Below are positions 12,640-25,968 of a stretch of 64,000 bases of DNA, piece by piece; positions within the stretch are counted from its first letter, which is position 1; each line of letters opens with the position of its first letter. Position numbers and translations under genes: made by a program. The notes under the pieces were generated by a model. The model saw only the letters and a program-made list of their open reading frames with translations, did no database searches and was not told the DNA's origin. Source of the DNA: Cryptomeria japonica (lineage: Eukaryota > Streptophyta > Pinopsida > Cupressales > Cupressaceae); the NCBI RefSeq assembly GCF_030272615.1, contig NC_081411.1:184930449-184994448 (forward strand). Reading direction: 5' to 3'.

Positions 12640-13090
12640 AGACACATTCTTCTTCATTTATTCTACCAAATTTGTTTCCACCTCTTCTATCTATCTGAAT
12701 AACCTCTGGTAGTCATCTAGATCCTCATCCATGATGTTGTTGACTCTATCTTTTGTTTTGAACCTTGTATTAAGAGTTTGGATAATCTTTTCCCTATCAT
12801 CCTGAGATAAGAGATTACATACCATATCTAATGTACATGTTTGGATGTTATATTCTTTCCTTACAACATCATTTCTACTTTCCATCAAGGCCTTTAACAA
12901 TTCCATGGGTAATTTATCAATATTATCATTAACTTTGTTGTTAAAAGTGATTAAGTACCAGCCAATGACCTTCCCTATTGTCACATTGTTTTCCATAGTG
13001 GCATACTTATGCAATCCTACAGCCAAATCAAAATAATTATGTTGACAAATAGCATTCACCAAATAATTAAGATCAACTTGGGTTGGTAAT
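12640..13090 (-). pseudogene. Element J unknown-function gene, second part, fossil
   Basis: A 123-codon open stretch (13062-12691) reads as a soluble helical protein (NYFDLAVGLHKYATMENNVT, later LLSQDDREKIIQTLNTRF). Further downstream on the minus strand (12640-12350) the composition becomes Lys/Glu-rich, like the tail of the matching gene in G. The 123-codon stretch itself has no clear match inside G, so it may be a segment that differs between family members. No known domain is recognised. Confidence 0.4.
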
Positions 13091-13818
13091 CTATATCAAT
13101 AAGAGGTATATCAAACATATTCTTCTTTCTATTTTCTTTCTTTTCTTACTTCTTAACAACTACCATTTCCTTCCTCTTCTTAGCAGTGGTCTCAACAAGG
13201 GATTCTTTTGTTGTCCTCTTATGGGTTAGGGTACATCATCTTCTACATCCCCATCAACCTTCTTTTTATTTTTTTATCTTTTTGGAACTGTTTCTTATCA
13301 CAAATTTATCCTTTTGTTCTTCTTCATTAGTGCTATTATTACTGAGCTCTTAATAAATGTGGACCTAATATTTCTCTTGTGGCCTTATATTTTTTTCTTT
13401 GACACTTTTTCTTACTTATTATATCTCTCACAATGGTTCTGAAGGAACCAACATTCACTGGAGGGGAGGCTAAGGTATACTTTATTCTCTTATGAGATTG
13501 TTTATAGAAAGCTTTAGAAATTAGGGACCTGGGTTAATTTTCTTATACAAATTCTCCATTCTCTTAGCATTACTTTATTTAGACTTCTTTAAGATCATCC
13601 TATTTAAAATCTTAGTAGCAATTTCAAACCTTTATATATGTGAATCTACCAACAAATGTAACAATTTCTCAATGTTCTTCTCAACATACTCCTTAAATAT
13701 CTCATATGGTAGGGTTGACAACCATGAAGTGCTTATCTCAATAGCTTCAATTTAATAATGGTCCTTGTGTTACTAGAAAAGTGACTTCAGTTTTGTACTT
13801 CAAGACCAATCCAATAGG

Positions 13819-13977
<159 letters not shown>

Positions 13978-14099
13978 ATCTTATCTTTAATTTTTTAACC
14001 AACCCATATGCAGTGTTGTATACCTCTATGCCCTTATTGAAAGTTCTTATATGTTATTTATCTCTACTACTATAGGGGTAAACTTGCTTTAAACTTTAA

Positions 14100-14960
14100 T
14101 TCTAACTCCTAGAAGCTCATTCATGAACATAAATGCTAAATATATTATTAGTTTCCCATACCTAAATGGATACTTGGTGTTCTTCATCCTATATAGATTT
14201 TTTAAAAGTTGTTGTGTTAGAAGCTTGCAGATATCAAACTTATTTCCTTTGACCCTCATTTGAAAAGTAGAGTGTAGTATAGTGGTTGTGAAAAATATAT
14301 CAAAGTTTTATAGTATATCTTGTATTCCAAACCCTTGGTCACATTACAAGCAACTAGATTATTGATTTCCTAAATAGTCATAGCCCTCCTATCAAACTTT
14401 GCACTAGTTAGCTGAGAAACAATATCTTTCTTCACCATTTTCAAGACAAGAAGAGTGCTAGAGGTACACAACCCTTTTAAATCTCTAATTACATCCTTTG
14501 TTATTTCATGCAGGTGATATAGAAACATAGTATCTTCATGGATGAAGCTTAGGATTATTTTAATCCCTACATGCTCATAGCTGAAATCAAGAAATTCCTT
14601 CCAAATATTTAAACCCATAGCTAAAATATTATTACACTACTATTTAAAAGTTGTCATGTCATCTTCCATTAGCTTCTTCCATAAAATATTGAACTTCACA
14701 TGACTGACCTCAATTGGTGGCACATGAATGTATGCCCTAACAACCTTCGTATACACTATATATAACGATACCTAAAAAAAAGTTGCTTCCTTATCCTTCT
14801 CCATCACCACAAATACATAAGGTTTGAATATAATTCATGGCTTTAGTGACAAGTCAACAACAATAGGAATATCCACTTGAATCAATAATTGCAATTGATA
14901 ACACAAGATTTAAAAAATACCCTAGAACACACTATCACTAGGGCTTTCATAAGACAAATT
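14100..14960 (-). pseudogene. Element J unknown-function gene, first part, fossil
   Basis: The open stretch 14618-14370 is homologous by eye to residues ~45-125 of the 305-codon open stretch of element G (60117-61034). Shared features are a FL-x(2-3)-F/Y-E-x-H/D opening, IIL-x(3)-H-x-D-x-M-(F/Y)-L, an (E/D)IT-x-(D/E)V block and a final R-x-MT. A further N-terminal stretch of about 60 codons lies to the right. What the protein does is unknown. Several breaks. Confidence 0.5.
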
Positions 14961-15399
14961 CTTTTGCACACTATAACTCTCAAATTTGAAAGATCAAAGT
15001 GACCAAAATGAATTAAAATATAACATTTATGTATTAACTTAAACAACTTAGGGTCTTGCATTGAGTGTACTTGACGACTAGAAGACTAAAGAGTTGTTAC
15101 TTTGTATCGATTGAGATCACAAATACCTCCACATATCACTAAAAAGACTTGAAAACATAAAAAAAAATCCTTCATAACACTTTCCATGTTGAAACCAATC
15201 CAAAATTCAAACAATAAAGGGGTTCTTAAGGTATTCAATCAAATCACCCCTTCAGATAGTGCACTTTTTCTAGTTTATAAAGGAAGCATCTACACCACCA
15301 ATAGGTATAGAACCATCCATTGTCTTTCCTTATACATTATCATTATATTCCTTTAGTCATTTCTTTTGCATCTTCTCCTTCATATCACATATATGAACC

Positions 15400-16340
15400 T
15401 TCTTTTCTAGAGTAGAGGTCTTCTCATTCTTTCCTCTACAAAACCTAGCAATGTCTCCTAATTTTTTTCAATTGTGTCAGGTAAGGCCTTGTTGCAGATC
15501 ACTTTCATTCCTTCTAATATTAGATCTACATTTAATTGCCTTGTTACAATATTTATTCAATGCATCACAATATCTTTTTTTAGACTGAACATTGGTACCA
15601 TAGTTTATATTCACATATTCACTCCGCATCATTCTACTTCTACACTCATTTCCCCTATGTCCAAACTTATTTCAAGATAGCTTTGTCCATTAAATGATTG
15701 ATATTTGATCTGACTTCTATTTTTTCTAGCTCTATGTCCAAAATTGTGGCATGTAAAACATTTAACATTGAAAGATGAAGAATACTTGGTTTGAGTAGGA
15801 GGAGGCTTCTTGAAATTATTCTTGTTAGAACCTAAGTGAAACCTTTTTTGGATTCATTAGTCTTCTTGGATTCATCCCTGACCTTTCCCTTTTCTTTCTC
15901 ATCTTTACTGGGAGATTTATAAAATTATTTATTGGCTGAACCAAGACTTCTTTTTCCTTAGATGGTTTTTGAGAGCTTAACATCTCATTAAAAAAACCAT
16001 TTCCATATTTGAGCTTCAATTACTTATCAATTTATTATTTTGCCTCTTTCAATTATTTCCTATATATGACTACTTATTCTTCAATCTTAGTGCATTCTCT
16101 AGATTTTATGTGTATCTTTGTTTCAATATCATCAGTGGTCTTCTTTGCTTATCAATTTGTCTTTTCAAATGGAAAATGTTTTCTTCTACTTTCTTGATCT
16201 TTTTTTATAATATTGTAAATTAGATAGATCTAGTCTTAATTCTCCTTTATGATCCACTACTACATCAATATCCCATCCACGTGATTCCATAGCATCTAAA
16301 TCTTTATATGAAAACATTATGTTCAAATCTCAGATCTACC
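15400..16340 (-). pseudogene. Element J gag-like region with zinc knuckles, fossil
   Basis: Two Cys/His clusters are visible on the minus strand: CFTCHNFGHRAR near 15720-15760, close to the CYACNNFGHRS knuckle of G, and a KKLGDIARFCRGKN stretch near 15425-15470, like the HITKMCRLKKN knuckle of G. Upstream the reading is Lys/Glu-rich. This supports the kinship of J with G. Broken at several places. Confidence 0.5.
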
Positions 16341-16391
16341 TCAGTTGTTAGATTATTTCTTTAGGAAACTCAAGCACCTCTAGAAAAATTT

Positions 16392-17200
16392 TGGATGCTA
16401 AGAGGAGGGGTGAATCAATATGTCTTAAAAAATTAACCATTCATTCATCATTAATTTTGATTATCATATTTGAAGAAGTAAACAACAACAACAACAAAAA
16501 AGGATCAATCAAAAAAGTACACAAAGATTTTACATGGAAAATCCAATGAAAGAAAAACCACAATAAGAACTATCTCACTATATCTAAACTAATTAAAAAA
16601 AATTAGGCTTAGGTCTAAGAAGTTCACTACTCTTGATTTGTACTTACAAGCTAACGAGCACAAAATACGATAAGATATAATGAAATTGAAAAATACTAAA
16701 GATCACTTCTTCAAGGAAAGATATAATAGATCTAATTAAAAAGAGTAATTATTTCTAAACTAAGTGGAAGCACATTCTTTAAAATAATGATGATAGTTCA
16801 TTATTCTAAACATCTAAAAATGACTTTATCCTTAGTCATCTACAATTGCGCATATTTTCTCTTACAAAATACACTCTACACAACTTCTCATATAACTCAT
16901 CTAATTCTCATAACAATCTCATTCTTTATATATCATATTCACAAAGAAGATAAATTAGTTAGGTTGTCATAATTAGATGTAATGTGTAGAGTATAAACCG
17001 TTGGTGCCAATAATTTATCCAAAGGAAAGAAAAAGGGAAACAAGACATGTGAAGCATTACAATATGTATTCACACCTTCCTATTACTCCCAAATCATTTT
17101 ATTCAACATTGCATAGTACCATATAGACAAAAAACACTCAAATCAACTTTGGAAGATAGAATCAATAATGAAAATGAGTAAAATATACTAAGTACACAAT
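16392..17200 (-). repeat. Element J right LTR (approximate)
   Basis: The left edge reads GGATGCTAAGAGGAGGGG then TGAATCAATATG, matching the start of the G LTR (TGAATACTAAGAGAGGGGG, then TGAATTAGTATG). Further in, ATTTTACATGGAAAATCCAAT parallels the TTTTTACGTGGAAACCCAAAT of G. The right end is not resolved. Divergence from G is clearly high, so this is an old copy. Confidence 0.45.
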
Positions 17201-17250
17201 GTTGGCCTCCACAAAACTTGTGGATTCATAATTTAGCATCACCTGATACT

Positions 17251-18635
17251 AAAAATGCTATATTAGAGACCCACAACACTAGAAACATTAGCAAGAAAAG
17301 GAATATAAAGAATTCATACAAACAAGTACATTGTCACTACATAACAAACACTTAGACTGACACCAAATTAGTTGCAGATCAAATGAGAACATAAAATCAT
17401 GGTGTAAAGTGTAAAATTGAACCCTAGTGATTCCCCACCTAGGAGAGAGAAAGGAAGTCACTAGGATGATTTTCACTTGGGAGAAACATTACATTCAAAA
17501 GAGGGGCTTGAATCCACTAGATCCAAATCCAAGGGAAATAAGGATGTGAATACCAAGTGGATTGCAAGGATTGGAATGCAATTTCCCTCTTTTGTAAATA
17601 GATATGTTGAGTTGTTGACTATGTAGAAAAGGGAGATAAAATAGATGAAAAAAGGAGCTACTAGTTCAAGATCATGCTATAACTTCGGATTTGAGGTATT
17701 CAGAGTGATACTGATGTGCCTTGCAAATTTGGAGAAAAGTCGTCGTGACCGTGTTGAAAGTGCACATGGTCCTCTGAAAAAATCCATGCGTCGAAAAGGA
17801 TTTTTTTCATCTCTAGAAATGAATCCCAATCCTACAATTATAGCTGCACACCTACAACCTACACCTAGAAAAGAAGGGAAGAAAGGTTGTGGATAGGGGT
17901 TCTCCTTAGTCACACCCTAATTGAGGAACCAACCTTGAAAGAAAGTAATTAAAAATTCTTAAATGTAAATGATAGATATGTATACCTTGTGGATCTATAA
18001 TTTGTTGATGGTGATTGATTTGCTTCTTGAATGTAATCACAAATATTGTATGAAATGGCATGTAACATGAAAAAACACTAACACACACATAATTGCAAAT
18101 GAATGTTGTAATATTTATCCAATGGATGAAAGAAGAAGACATATGAAAAAGAGAACTTGATGGATACTTGAAAACTTGAATGCTTGAATTTTGCCTATTG
18201 CTTGTTATCTCAGTGTATCCTGTATATTGTGTATTGAATGAGAGAATTGAATCTCATTTTATACATGCCTAAGAAGATTAATTTTCATCCCACTGAAGGC
18301 TGACAAAGAATAATTTAAATCCCCAAAGAGTTAATTATGCTCACACGACCAGACAGGGGGGAGAGGGGAGCCACACCTCTATCCTTCCCTATCTTGGGGC
18401 CTAGACAAGGTCTTGAGATAACATAAAGGTTAAAATGTGAGGATACTCGGGATGAAGGCACAGAGAGGGGTCTCAGTCGAGTAGAGAGATACAATCACAT
18501 AGGTGAGGGCTTAAGATGTGGTCAAAATTATCGGGGTCACAATTTTATGATACTAAATTTAGCCACCACTTTAGCGGGAGTATGTCTTATGCCAATATTG
18601 TCAGTAAAGTAGAAGAAAGGAAGAGATGAAGATGG
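17251..18635. other. Unassigned flank left of element B
   Basis: No recognisable gene is present. A G/A-rich tract at 18350-18367 (ACAGGGGGGAGAGGGGAG) looks like a polypurine tract, and the 200 bp after it are more GC-rich than their surroundings, so part of an older LTR element may lie here. Short frames at 17645-17913 and 17906-18142 have no known match. The last five bases (GATGG, 18631-18635) are the target-site copy of element B. Confidence 0.4.
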
Positions 18636-20062
18636 TGATAACTCAATGATGAACCACTAGTACCAAAACAGTACTGAGAGGGGGGGGTGAATAAGTACAA
18701 ACACCATTACATCCAAAACCGGTTTGACAACAAATACTCCAAAAGACTAACAAACAGGGATACCGGTAAAACAGAGTGCAACCGGCAACATCCAGTATAG
18801 CTCAACCAGTCATGAACCGGTCACTCAATAAGCTTTCCTCTTGGCTCAATACCACAGTATCATTTTATTCTCATGCATAAATAAGTAAACTTAACCATCA
18901 GATCTTAACAATAGTGAGTTCAATGTGTTTTAAAGACAGGCATAAAACATAGAACCTTCATATGCTTAATAGGTAAGACAAAGCATCACAAGACAGAAGC
19001 ATTTCACATGACACACATATTTTTCACATGGAAACCCAACTGGGAAAAACCATGCTGGGGATGAATACCCACAAGCTGCTTTTTGAACTCTTTAGAAGTC
19101 CACTCTGTTAGGAGCCTTCTCCGGTTAAGGACATTACAATAGGTTCTGGTAGGAACCAATCCTGTTAGGGATCACCCGGTTAAGGGATACCTGGTTAAGG
19201 GTTAAACCCGGTAGGGTCACCTTGTTAGAAGATTTCAAGAACTCAATAGCTGAAAGGATATCCTAAGCTTCTCAAGCTTCTCAGAACTCATTAGCCTCGA
19301 GTTACCTGGTTAAGGGATTTAAAACAAGCCGGTTAAGACCACCCGATTTAAGGGATTTTGAATCAAGCCAGTTAAGGCTACCCTGTTAGGGGATTTTACA
19401 ACTGTTGAAGTGGTTAGAGATCAACAGGTATTACAATGATCTGTTAACAACACTTAATGCTAATGCAGATCCATTTAGGCTCCTCTTTTCCTTATGCACA
19501 TTCACTTTGCAGGTATCTCTTCTCTCCTATGGTCTAGCAAGAATCATGCATCACTTTCCTTAGATACACACTCACAACTTTTGCCAACAACCTCAGATAG
19601 AAACCCAACATCGACCTTATAGGAAACATACAGGTCGATAGCAAAAACCCTAAACCCTAAACCTATTAGGTTAAGAAATTCAAATGGTTCGATCCTGGCC
19701 GTTGAATCATACTGCATTAAATGCAACAATCTTGAATCGATCTCAAGACATTCTCCATCGTCCATTATCCACTATTTTCATGGCAGCTGATAACCCATCA
19801 CACATTATCACCATTTGATAGACTTCGCACTATCTCGAGGTGGATAGGAATAGTCTTCTTCATGCAAGATCCTTCACGCACATAGAGCTTACGTGGCAAC
19901 ATGATCTATCCTTCATCATACTGCTAACTCATCACACAAAGATTACCGATTGAGTCACTTGAGTTGCCCATGTCTCATATTGACATCAATGACAACATAC
20001 AATATCATTATGTCTTCATGCCAGTTTACATAAGGCTCATGTCGGTTCACATAATGCCAACA
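18636..20062 (-). repeat. Element B 3' LTR (left copy)
   Basis: 1427 bp, matching 36158-37758 over its length. It contains a striking run of short GGTTAAGGG/CCGGTTAAG-type words (19120-19400) found in the LTRs of many plant copia elements. The two copies differ in length (1427 and 1601 bp). Confidence 0.95.
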
Positions 20063-20077
20063 ATCCCCCCCTTTGGC
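20063..20077 (-). promoter_or_regulatory. Element B polypurine tract
   Basis: On the minus strand GCCAAAGGGGGGGAT directly abuts the 3' LTR. The family uses this site to prime plus-strand DNA synthesis. Element G has nearly the same tract at the same place. Confidence 0.9.
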
Positions 20078-20329
20078 ATTGATGGCAATATACAAAATAT
20101 ATCTTCTCTACTTCACATCTTCTCCCCATTTGCTGCAGATATCTTTTCGCTTCACTCTCACTCCTTCTCCCCCTTTGACAACAATGCCAAAGTGGAGGTA
20201 CAATCATCACTATTTCATCATGCTGCTCCCCTTGAGGAGTAGCATCCATAAACACACCAATCAACAAAAGATTTGTCTTTTCAGTACCTGACTGATGTGG
20301 AACAATCACTTTTAGTTCACCTCCTGAAG

Positions 20330-21718
20330 GGGCAATACCCCTAATTCACCTCTCAAATGCACAAATGTTGTCTTTAGGAGAGGCTTGGTGAATATGTCTG
20401 CTAACTGCTCCTTACTGGACACATGCTCTAGTGCAATCTCTTTATTCTGAACCTTTTCCCTTAAGAAATGATACTTGAAGCTCAAAATGCTTGGTTCTAG
20501 AATGTAAAACTAGATTCTTTGATATATTGATAGCACTTGTGTTATCACAGAATATACTTACTAGTTCAAATATAGGGATCTTGAAGCCTTCCAGTACATG
20601 CTTCATCTAGATTATCTGAGTGCAGTTCATGAAAGTTGCAACATACTCTGCTTCCGCTGTAGACTAAGAGATGCAACTCTGCTTTTTACTCATCCATGAG
20701 ACTAGTCTACCACTGAGAAAGAATGCACCATCGGTTGTGCTCTTCCGGTCATCCACATTACCGACCCAATCAGCATCTGTGAATACTTTCAGATTGAAAT
20801 TATTGTTGTATGGGTACCACAATCCATAGTCAATTGTTCCCTTCAGATACCTAAGAATCCGCTTGACTGCACTCAAGTGAGATTCTCTTGGACTCTTTTG
20901 GAACCTTGCAGTGATGCCAACTACATGTGCAATATCCGGTCTACTATGCACTACATAATGCAACTTACCAATCATTGATCGGTATTCCTTCTCATCAACC
21001 AGTGCGGAATCATCCTCCTTTGTCAATTTGCAACTAGTCACCATTGGTGTACCAACCGGTTTGCTATCTTCCATGCCAAAAGTCTTCAACACCTCTTTGA
21101 CATATTTGGACTGAGTGATGAAGATTCCATCATTCACCTGCTGGATCTGCAGTCCAATGAAGAACTTAATCTCCCCTATGAGTGACATCTCAAACTCTTT
21201 CTTCATTTCATCAGCAAACTCATGACTCATCTTGTCATCTCCTCCAAAGATAATGTCATCAACAAAAACTTCACAGATTAGGATCTGATCTTCTTTAGAC
21301 TTCAAGTAGATATTGCTATCTTCACTTGTTCTCTCAAATCCAATCTTCATAAGATGGGAATGTAGGTGTTCATACCATGCCCTAGGTGCTTGCTTTAGAC
21401 CATATAATGTTTTGTGTAGCCTACATACCATGTCACTGTCTTCAGATAGGGTAAACACATTTGGTTGCTCAATATACACCTCCTCTTCAAGTACACCATT
21501 TAGGAATGCAGATTTTACATCCATTTGATATACCTTGAATCTCTTAAAAGCTGCATATGCAAGAAGCATACGAACTCCTTCCAATCTAGCTACAGGAGAA
21601 AAGGTTTCCCCATAGTCTTCACCTTCTTCTTGAGCATATCCTTTGCATACCAGTCTGGCTTTATTCCTAATCACTGTGCCATCCTCATTCAACTTATTTC
21701 TGAACACCCATTTGGTGT
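20330..21718 (-). pseudogene. Element B RT C-terminal part and RNase H, fossil
   Basis: The long open stretch 21718-20664 shows copia RT blocks in order: [73 protein letters not shown], the catalytic [13 protein letters not shown], and then RNase H with [18 protein letters not shown] and [14 protein letters not shown]. Downstream, the TAEAEYVA-type block and the ADIFTKPL-type tail are recognisable to about 20330. The N-terminal part of RT lies beyond the inserted element C, at 33403-33640. Near-whole apart from the insertion and few other breaks. Confidence 0.93.
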
Positions 21719-22496
21719 TGTAGACACCCAAAATTGTCCAGTCTAAATAAATAAATTTTATTTATTTAATTATCTAAGCTTAATTCTTCTATTAATTAAA
21801 TAAATCTTTATTTATTTAATTAATTCATTTATCCTCTTCTAGCCTTATTTCTCATTTAAATAAATACATTTATTTATTTAAATTATCCTTTTCCTAAATT
21901 AAATAAATATCTTATTTATTTAATTGATCTCACTCCTTCTATTAATTAAATAAATCTTTATTTATTTAATTAATTCATTAACCTTTTCTACCCATGACAC
22001 ATGTCATTCATCTCTTAATTCATACACTACCTACCCCTTTCATTATTTTATTATTTTATTTACCTACCCTCTAATCATAGCTGACCTCCTTTTACACCTC
22101 TCAATCTTATCCCTCCATTTCATATAGTGTCTTCTATATAAGGAGATGCTTTCTTCATTATCAAACCCTAATCAATCATTCTAACTACTTGATCAATTGA
22201 CTACTTGGCATATGCGATCCTACTTGCAACCACATTTCATTCTTTGTTGAGCTCTTGTGCACATAAAATCTGAGAGCAAATACATCAAACAAGATCAATG
22301 GAGATAGGAAGAATGGAGATCCGAACCCTATTGTACATGTGATGGTATAATCCTTGTGATTTCATTTTATTTGCATTGTCTTAGGTAATCTTCATATGTT
22401 ATGGTGGATCTTTGTTGTTGTTAGGCTAGGGTTTTGTGGTTGAATTCCTTTAGCCTTTCAATATCAATATTGTTGTATCCATTTTCACCATAAACA
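21719..22496 (+). repeat. Element C 5' LTR
   Basis: 778 bp. The U3 part is built of repeated ATTAATTAAATAAAT-type words (21740-21980). A TATA box, TATATAAGG, is at 22135-22143. The right copy has the same features. Confidence 0.95.
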
Positions 22497-22499
22497 TTT

Positions 22500-22517
22500 T
22501 GGCATGCCCCGTGGGAC
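22500..22517 (+). promoter_or_regulatory. Element C primer-binding site
   Basis: TGGCATGCCCCGTGGGAC begins three bases after the LTR. It is not the iMet-type site of element B. It resembles the TGGC(A/G)...CC-GTGG sites of Tat-like gypsy elements, as does the site of element F at 48684. The exact tRNA was not established. Confidence 0.7.
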
Positions 22518-25032
22518 ATGTATTTTTGTTAGATCTATTTTTTTTGCAGATTTTTCTAACCCTATATTGTTGTTTTGTAAAACAATTTGGAGAATAATCT
22601 TGTGCATCTAGGGTTTTGGACACAAAATCAAGATCTTGGAGAGATTTGATCATATCTCACAAATGGCTTGGAAATTTTGCACCAAATTTTTTTTGCAGGT
22701 TGAAGAAAATATCAAGAGCTCTCAATCCAAAATTCAAATTTTTTGGAGCACATTTTCATTTTCTATGAATTTTTTATGATTTTTCATAAAAAATTAATTT
22801 TGAGAGCAAATGAGAGAAGTTTTTGGATTTTCTTACATGTTTGCAAATATCTCATAACTATACATAGGATCTGTTCTTTGTGATTTTAATTTTGATGCAA
22901 AATATTTCCCTAAAAATCAGATCTTTAAAAATTAGGGTTTTTCCTTATTTTGATCAGATCTCACAAATGGCTTCGAATTTTGGTATCAAATATTTTTTGC
23001 AGGTCAGGAAAAGTATCAGAAGGATTCAATAAAAATTTCATATTTTTTGGATCACTTGTTCAATTTATATGAATTGTTTATGAGTTTTCATAAAAAATTA
23101 ACTTTGAGAGCAAATTAACGAATTTTTCAAATTTTCTTACATTTTTGGAAATCTCTCAGAATTATACATAGGATCTGTTCTTTGTAATTTTAAATTTGAT
23201 ACAAAATCATTCCTCAAAAATTAGATCTTTGAAAATTAGGGTTTTGCATTATTTTACTCATATCTCACAAACTGCTTGGACTTGTTTTAGAAATGTTTTT
23301 ATGCAAGTTTGGAAGACCATCAAGACTCTCTAGTAAAAATTTCAGATTTTTTGGATCGATTTTGCATTTTATATGAATCTTTTATGATTTTTCATAAAAA
23401 TTTAATTTTTGGAGCAAATTAGCAAATTTTTTGGATTTTCTTACATTTCTGGAAATCTCTCGAAATTTTATAGGTGGTCTTTTTTTATGATGAATCAGAT
23501 CTTTGAATTGGTCAACAAAATGCATTGTTGAAGGCCCTTATTTCACAAAGTCTTTTGGGATCTAAAATTTACCTAACTTGTGTGCTTGCAAGAATGGGTG
23601 ATTATTTCAAACAATCCAAACTACTAATAAATCTTTGTTGCAGGTCCTTGGCAAGGGTTTTTGGATTTTTATTGTGTGCCTTGTTTTCATAGACTAGCAA
23701 ACACTTCAATTGGTGCACTAAAATTGAATCATTGTCTTTTGTGTCTTGAGCAATAGGCTCTTTTTGTTTAATCTTTAGAGGGCCTGTCTTCTCGTGTGGT
23801 CATTAGGACTACTAGTGAGAAGAGAACGACTCAAGTGGTAGCGAGGAAAACCCACCTCTTTCGAACCACTATAAACAACTATATTCATGGTGAAAACTAT
23901 GGATAATGTGTGCTGATTAGTTCATACCGACACTATGTCTCCCCATAAACCCATTTGATCAAATTTATTTGATCAGTTGTAGGGCGTAACCCCTACCAGC
24001 TGGGAGCCTTCTGTATTTACAGAGCTGAAAGTGTTGCATGTATGGCCACATGAGCGGATGCCCTTACTAGGACCTTTTTGTTTTAGAAACCAAAATCCTT
24101 CTAGTTGTTGAGGCAGGAGGTCGGACCTCTGGTAGCGGCCCACACACATATGGTTCTTAGTAGAGATACAAAGTTCACCATGAGGAGTTTTCGTGGGGAC
24201 TGATGCTTGGCTAACCCAAGAAGTGAGTGTCGAGGGTGGAGCTAGTGAGGTCAAGCATCTAAGTATCTGCTCTGAATAGCGTAGCCTCGAGGGTAAAACC
24301 TCATGTGGGATCAACAACTATTGTCTTGGCCAGCCATAAGAATTGTGCTTGACTTATTTTAAACATTCAAAACATTCAAGACCAAACAGCAAAACATTGT
24401 GTCTTTTGTGTCTTCAAGTGTATGCAAAACATTTTTTACATCAAACAACACACTTTTCTTGGAGTCATTTTCAGTCTAAACACTTGCAAACATTGAGTCC
24501 TCATCAAAATTGTGTCCTCTTGTCACGAAAAACAATCAAACATTCAAATTTGGTCACAACCAACAACTTCACAAATTGGAAAAATTTTATAGTCCAACAA
24601 ACAAGAGCAATCAGTTTCTCTAGGTTTTCATCTAGCATTCAACTTGTCTTTGGGTCTCACAAAGTCCATCATTGCTTTACATCTTACATTAAATTTACAT
24701 TTGTCTAAACTTGAGTCAAAAGGTCACTTGCTTGTCCTCATCATACTTTGTCAACACACTACATACAACAACATTTTGCTAAGTGGTCCCTCATCAAGGT
24801 CTATCACCTTTGGGTCTCATTTGGTCTTACTTAGAGTCAAGGTCAACTTACCTCATCAAGAGAAACTATCCTTTCTTTGGAAGTCACACCTACTCTACTA
24901 CATACATACTTGGTCTTACACTTTGGACATTGCAAGTACACTTCAGATTCATTTACATTTCATCCAACTCTTGGTCTTCCATACTTTTTCCATTTTCATC
25001 TAGTCTCACACATCTTGATCAATACCTAGTTC
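22518..25032 (+). repeat. Element C leader with three ~305-bp tandem units
   Basis: Units open with ATCTCACAAATGGCTT or a close variant at 22653, 22958 and 23262, giving periods of 305 and 304 bp. Each unit carries TTTTTGCAGGT- or TTTATGCAAGT-like words, a TTTTTTGGA(T/G)C word, TATGA(A/T)TTTTTCATAAAA-type palindromic stretches, and a TATACATAGGATCTGTTC or similar tail. 23560-25032 is unique leader with no convincing gene. Long non-coding leaders are common in Tat/Ogre-type elements. Confidence 0.85.
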
Positions 25033-25944
25033 ATGGTTGAAATCCATCTTCAAAAGTCTAGGAGAGAAACTAAAGAGGCTCAAGAGTCCACAAACATGAG
25101 TGTCTATGAGTATGACAATGATGTCTTTTTCAATACTGATCATAACACATTACCTGACATGGATGCCTATAGAAACATTCCAAATGTTGAGAACATGGAC
25201 ACTACAAACAACAATGATACACACAATGACAATATGGACAACTTTTCAGTACATTCAGCAGATGTGGAAGAATCCATTATGGATCCCCACTTCAATAGAT
25301 TGATTGAGGAAATAATGAGGAGAGATAGACAATACTTCTTACAAATGATGGCACAAAGTGGAGCCAAGATACCTCATGATTTTGACATGTCTCAAATAAT
25401 GGAACATAGGCCTTTGCAACAAACTCACTCCAACATGGATCAAAGGAGGCCTAATAGTGGAGGCAATAGAGGACCACATATGGTGCCTGAATCACCATCA
25501 TCTTTGTTTCAAAAACTAGAGGTCCCACATACACATGGTCATGCATATGATACTCACCTTCGCAGACCATTATGGAAGTCTTATGTAGAAAGATATGCTC
25601 AATCACATACCAATGCTAAGGACCAACCACCAAAGCAATTGGATATTCAAAGGCATGCTCAAAATTTGGACACAAGGAAACCTCGTGTCAAATTTGGGGG
25701 CAACACATTAGAACATGACATGCCTGTAGAGTATGGTATACATGGAAAAAATAGATATTTCATTCCTCAACATGAATCTATACCAAGTGGTCCATATATG
25801 CAGCATCACTATAGATCTCCTCCATATGAACATGTGTATGATCAATATCATCCATATATGCAACATGCTTCTCCTCCAATTGGTGCCTCAAGCATGGGGT
25901 ATGGTCCAAGAAGTCGATCTCCACCTAAGAACAATTTGGAGTAA
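25033..25944 (+). CDS. Element C gag N-terminal frame (303 codons)
   Basis: The frame opens MVEIHLQKSRRETKEAQEST and reads as an acidic, Asn/Asp/His-rich, poorly folded protein with Pro/Tyr-rich C-terminal repeats (HYRSPPYEHVYDQYHPYMQH). This is the usual style of the N-terminal arm of Tat-like gag before the capsid domain. The capsid frame follows directly from 25969. An upstream part of the reading (24340-25030) is His/Ser-rich but doubtful. As a fossil this part is well kept. Confidence 0.75.
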   Translation: MVEIHLQKSRRETKEAQESTNMSVYEYDNDVFFNTDHNTLPDMDAYRNIPNVENMDTTNNNDTHNDNMDNFSVHSADVEESIMDPHFNRLIEEIMRRDRQYFLQMMAQSGAKIPHDFDMSQIMEHRPLQQTHSNMDQRRPNSGGNRGPHMVPESPSSLFQKLEVPHTHGHAYDTHLRRPLWKSYVERYAQSHTNAKDQPPKQLDIQRHAQNLDTRKPRVKFGGNTLEHDMPVEYGIHGKNRYFIPQHESIPSGPYMQHHYRSPPYEHVYDQYHPYMQHASPPIGASSMGYGPRSRSPPKNNLE

Positions 25945-25968
25945 CAAATCAGGGACTTACAAAAGAAA

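Noticed and set aside
24343-25040. His/Ser-rich frames just before gag in element C
   Set aside because: Overlapping frames of similar length with composition bias and no domain. More likely leader than gene.
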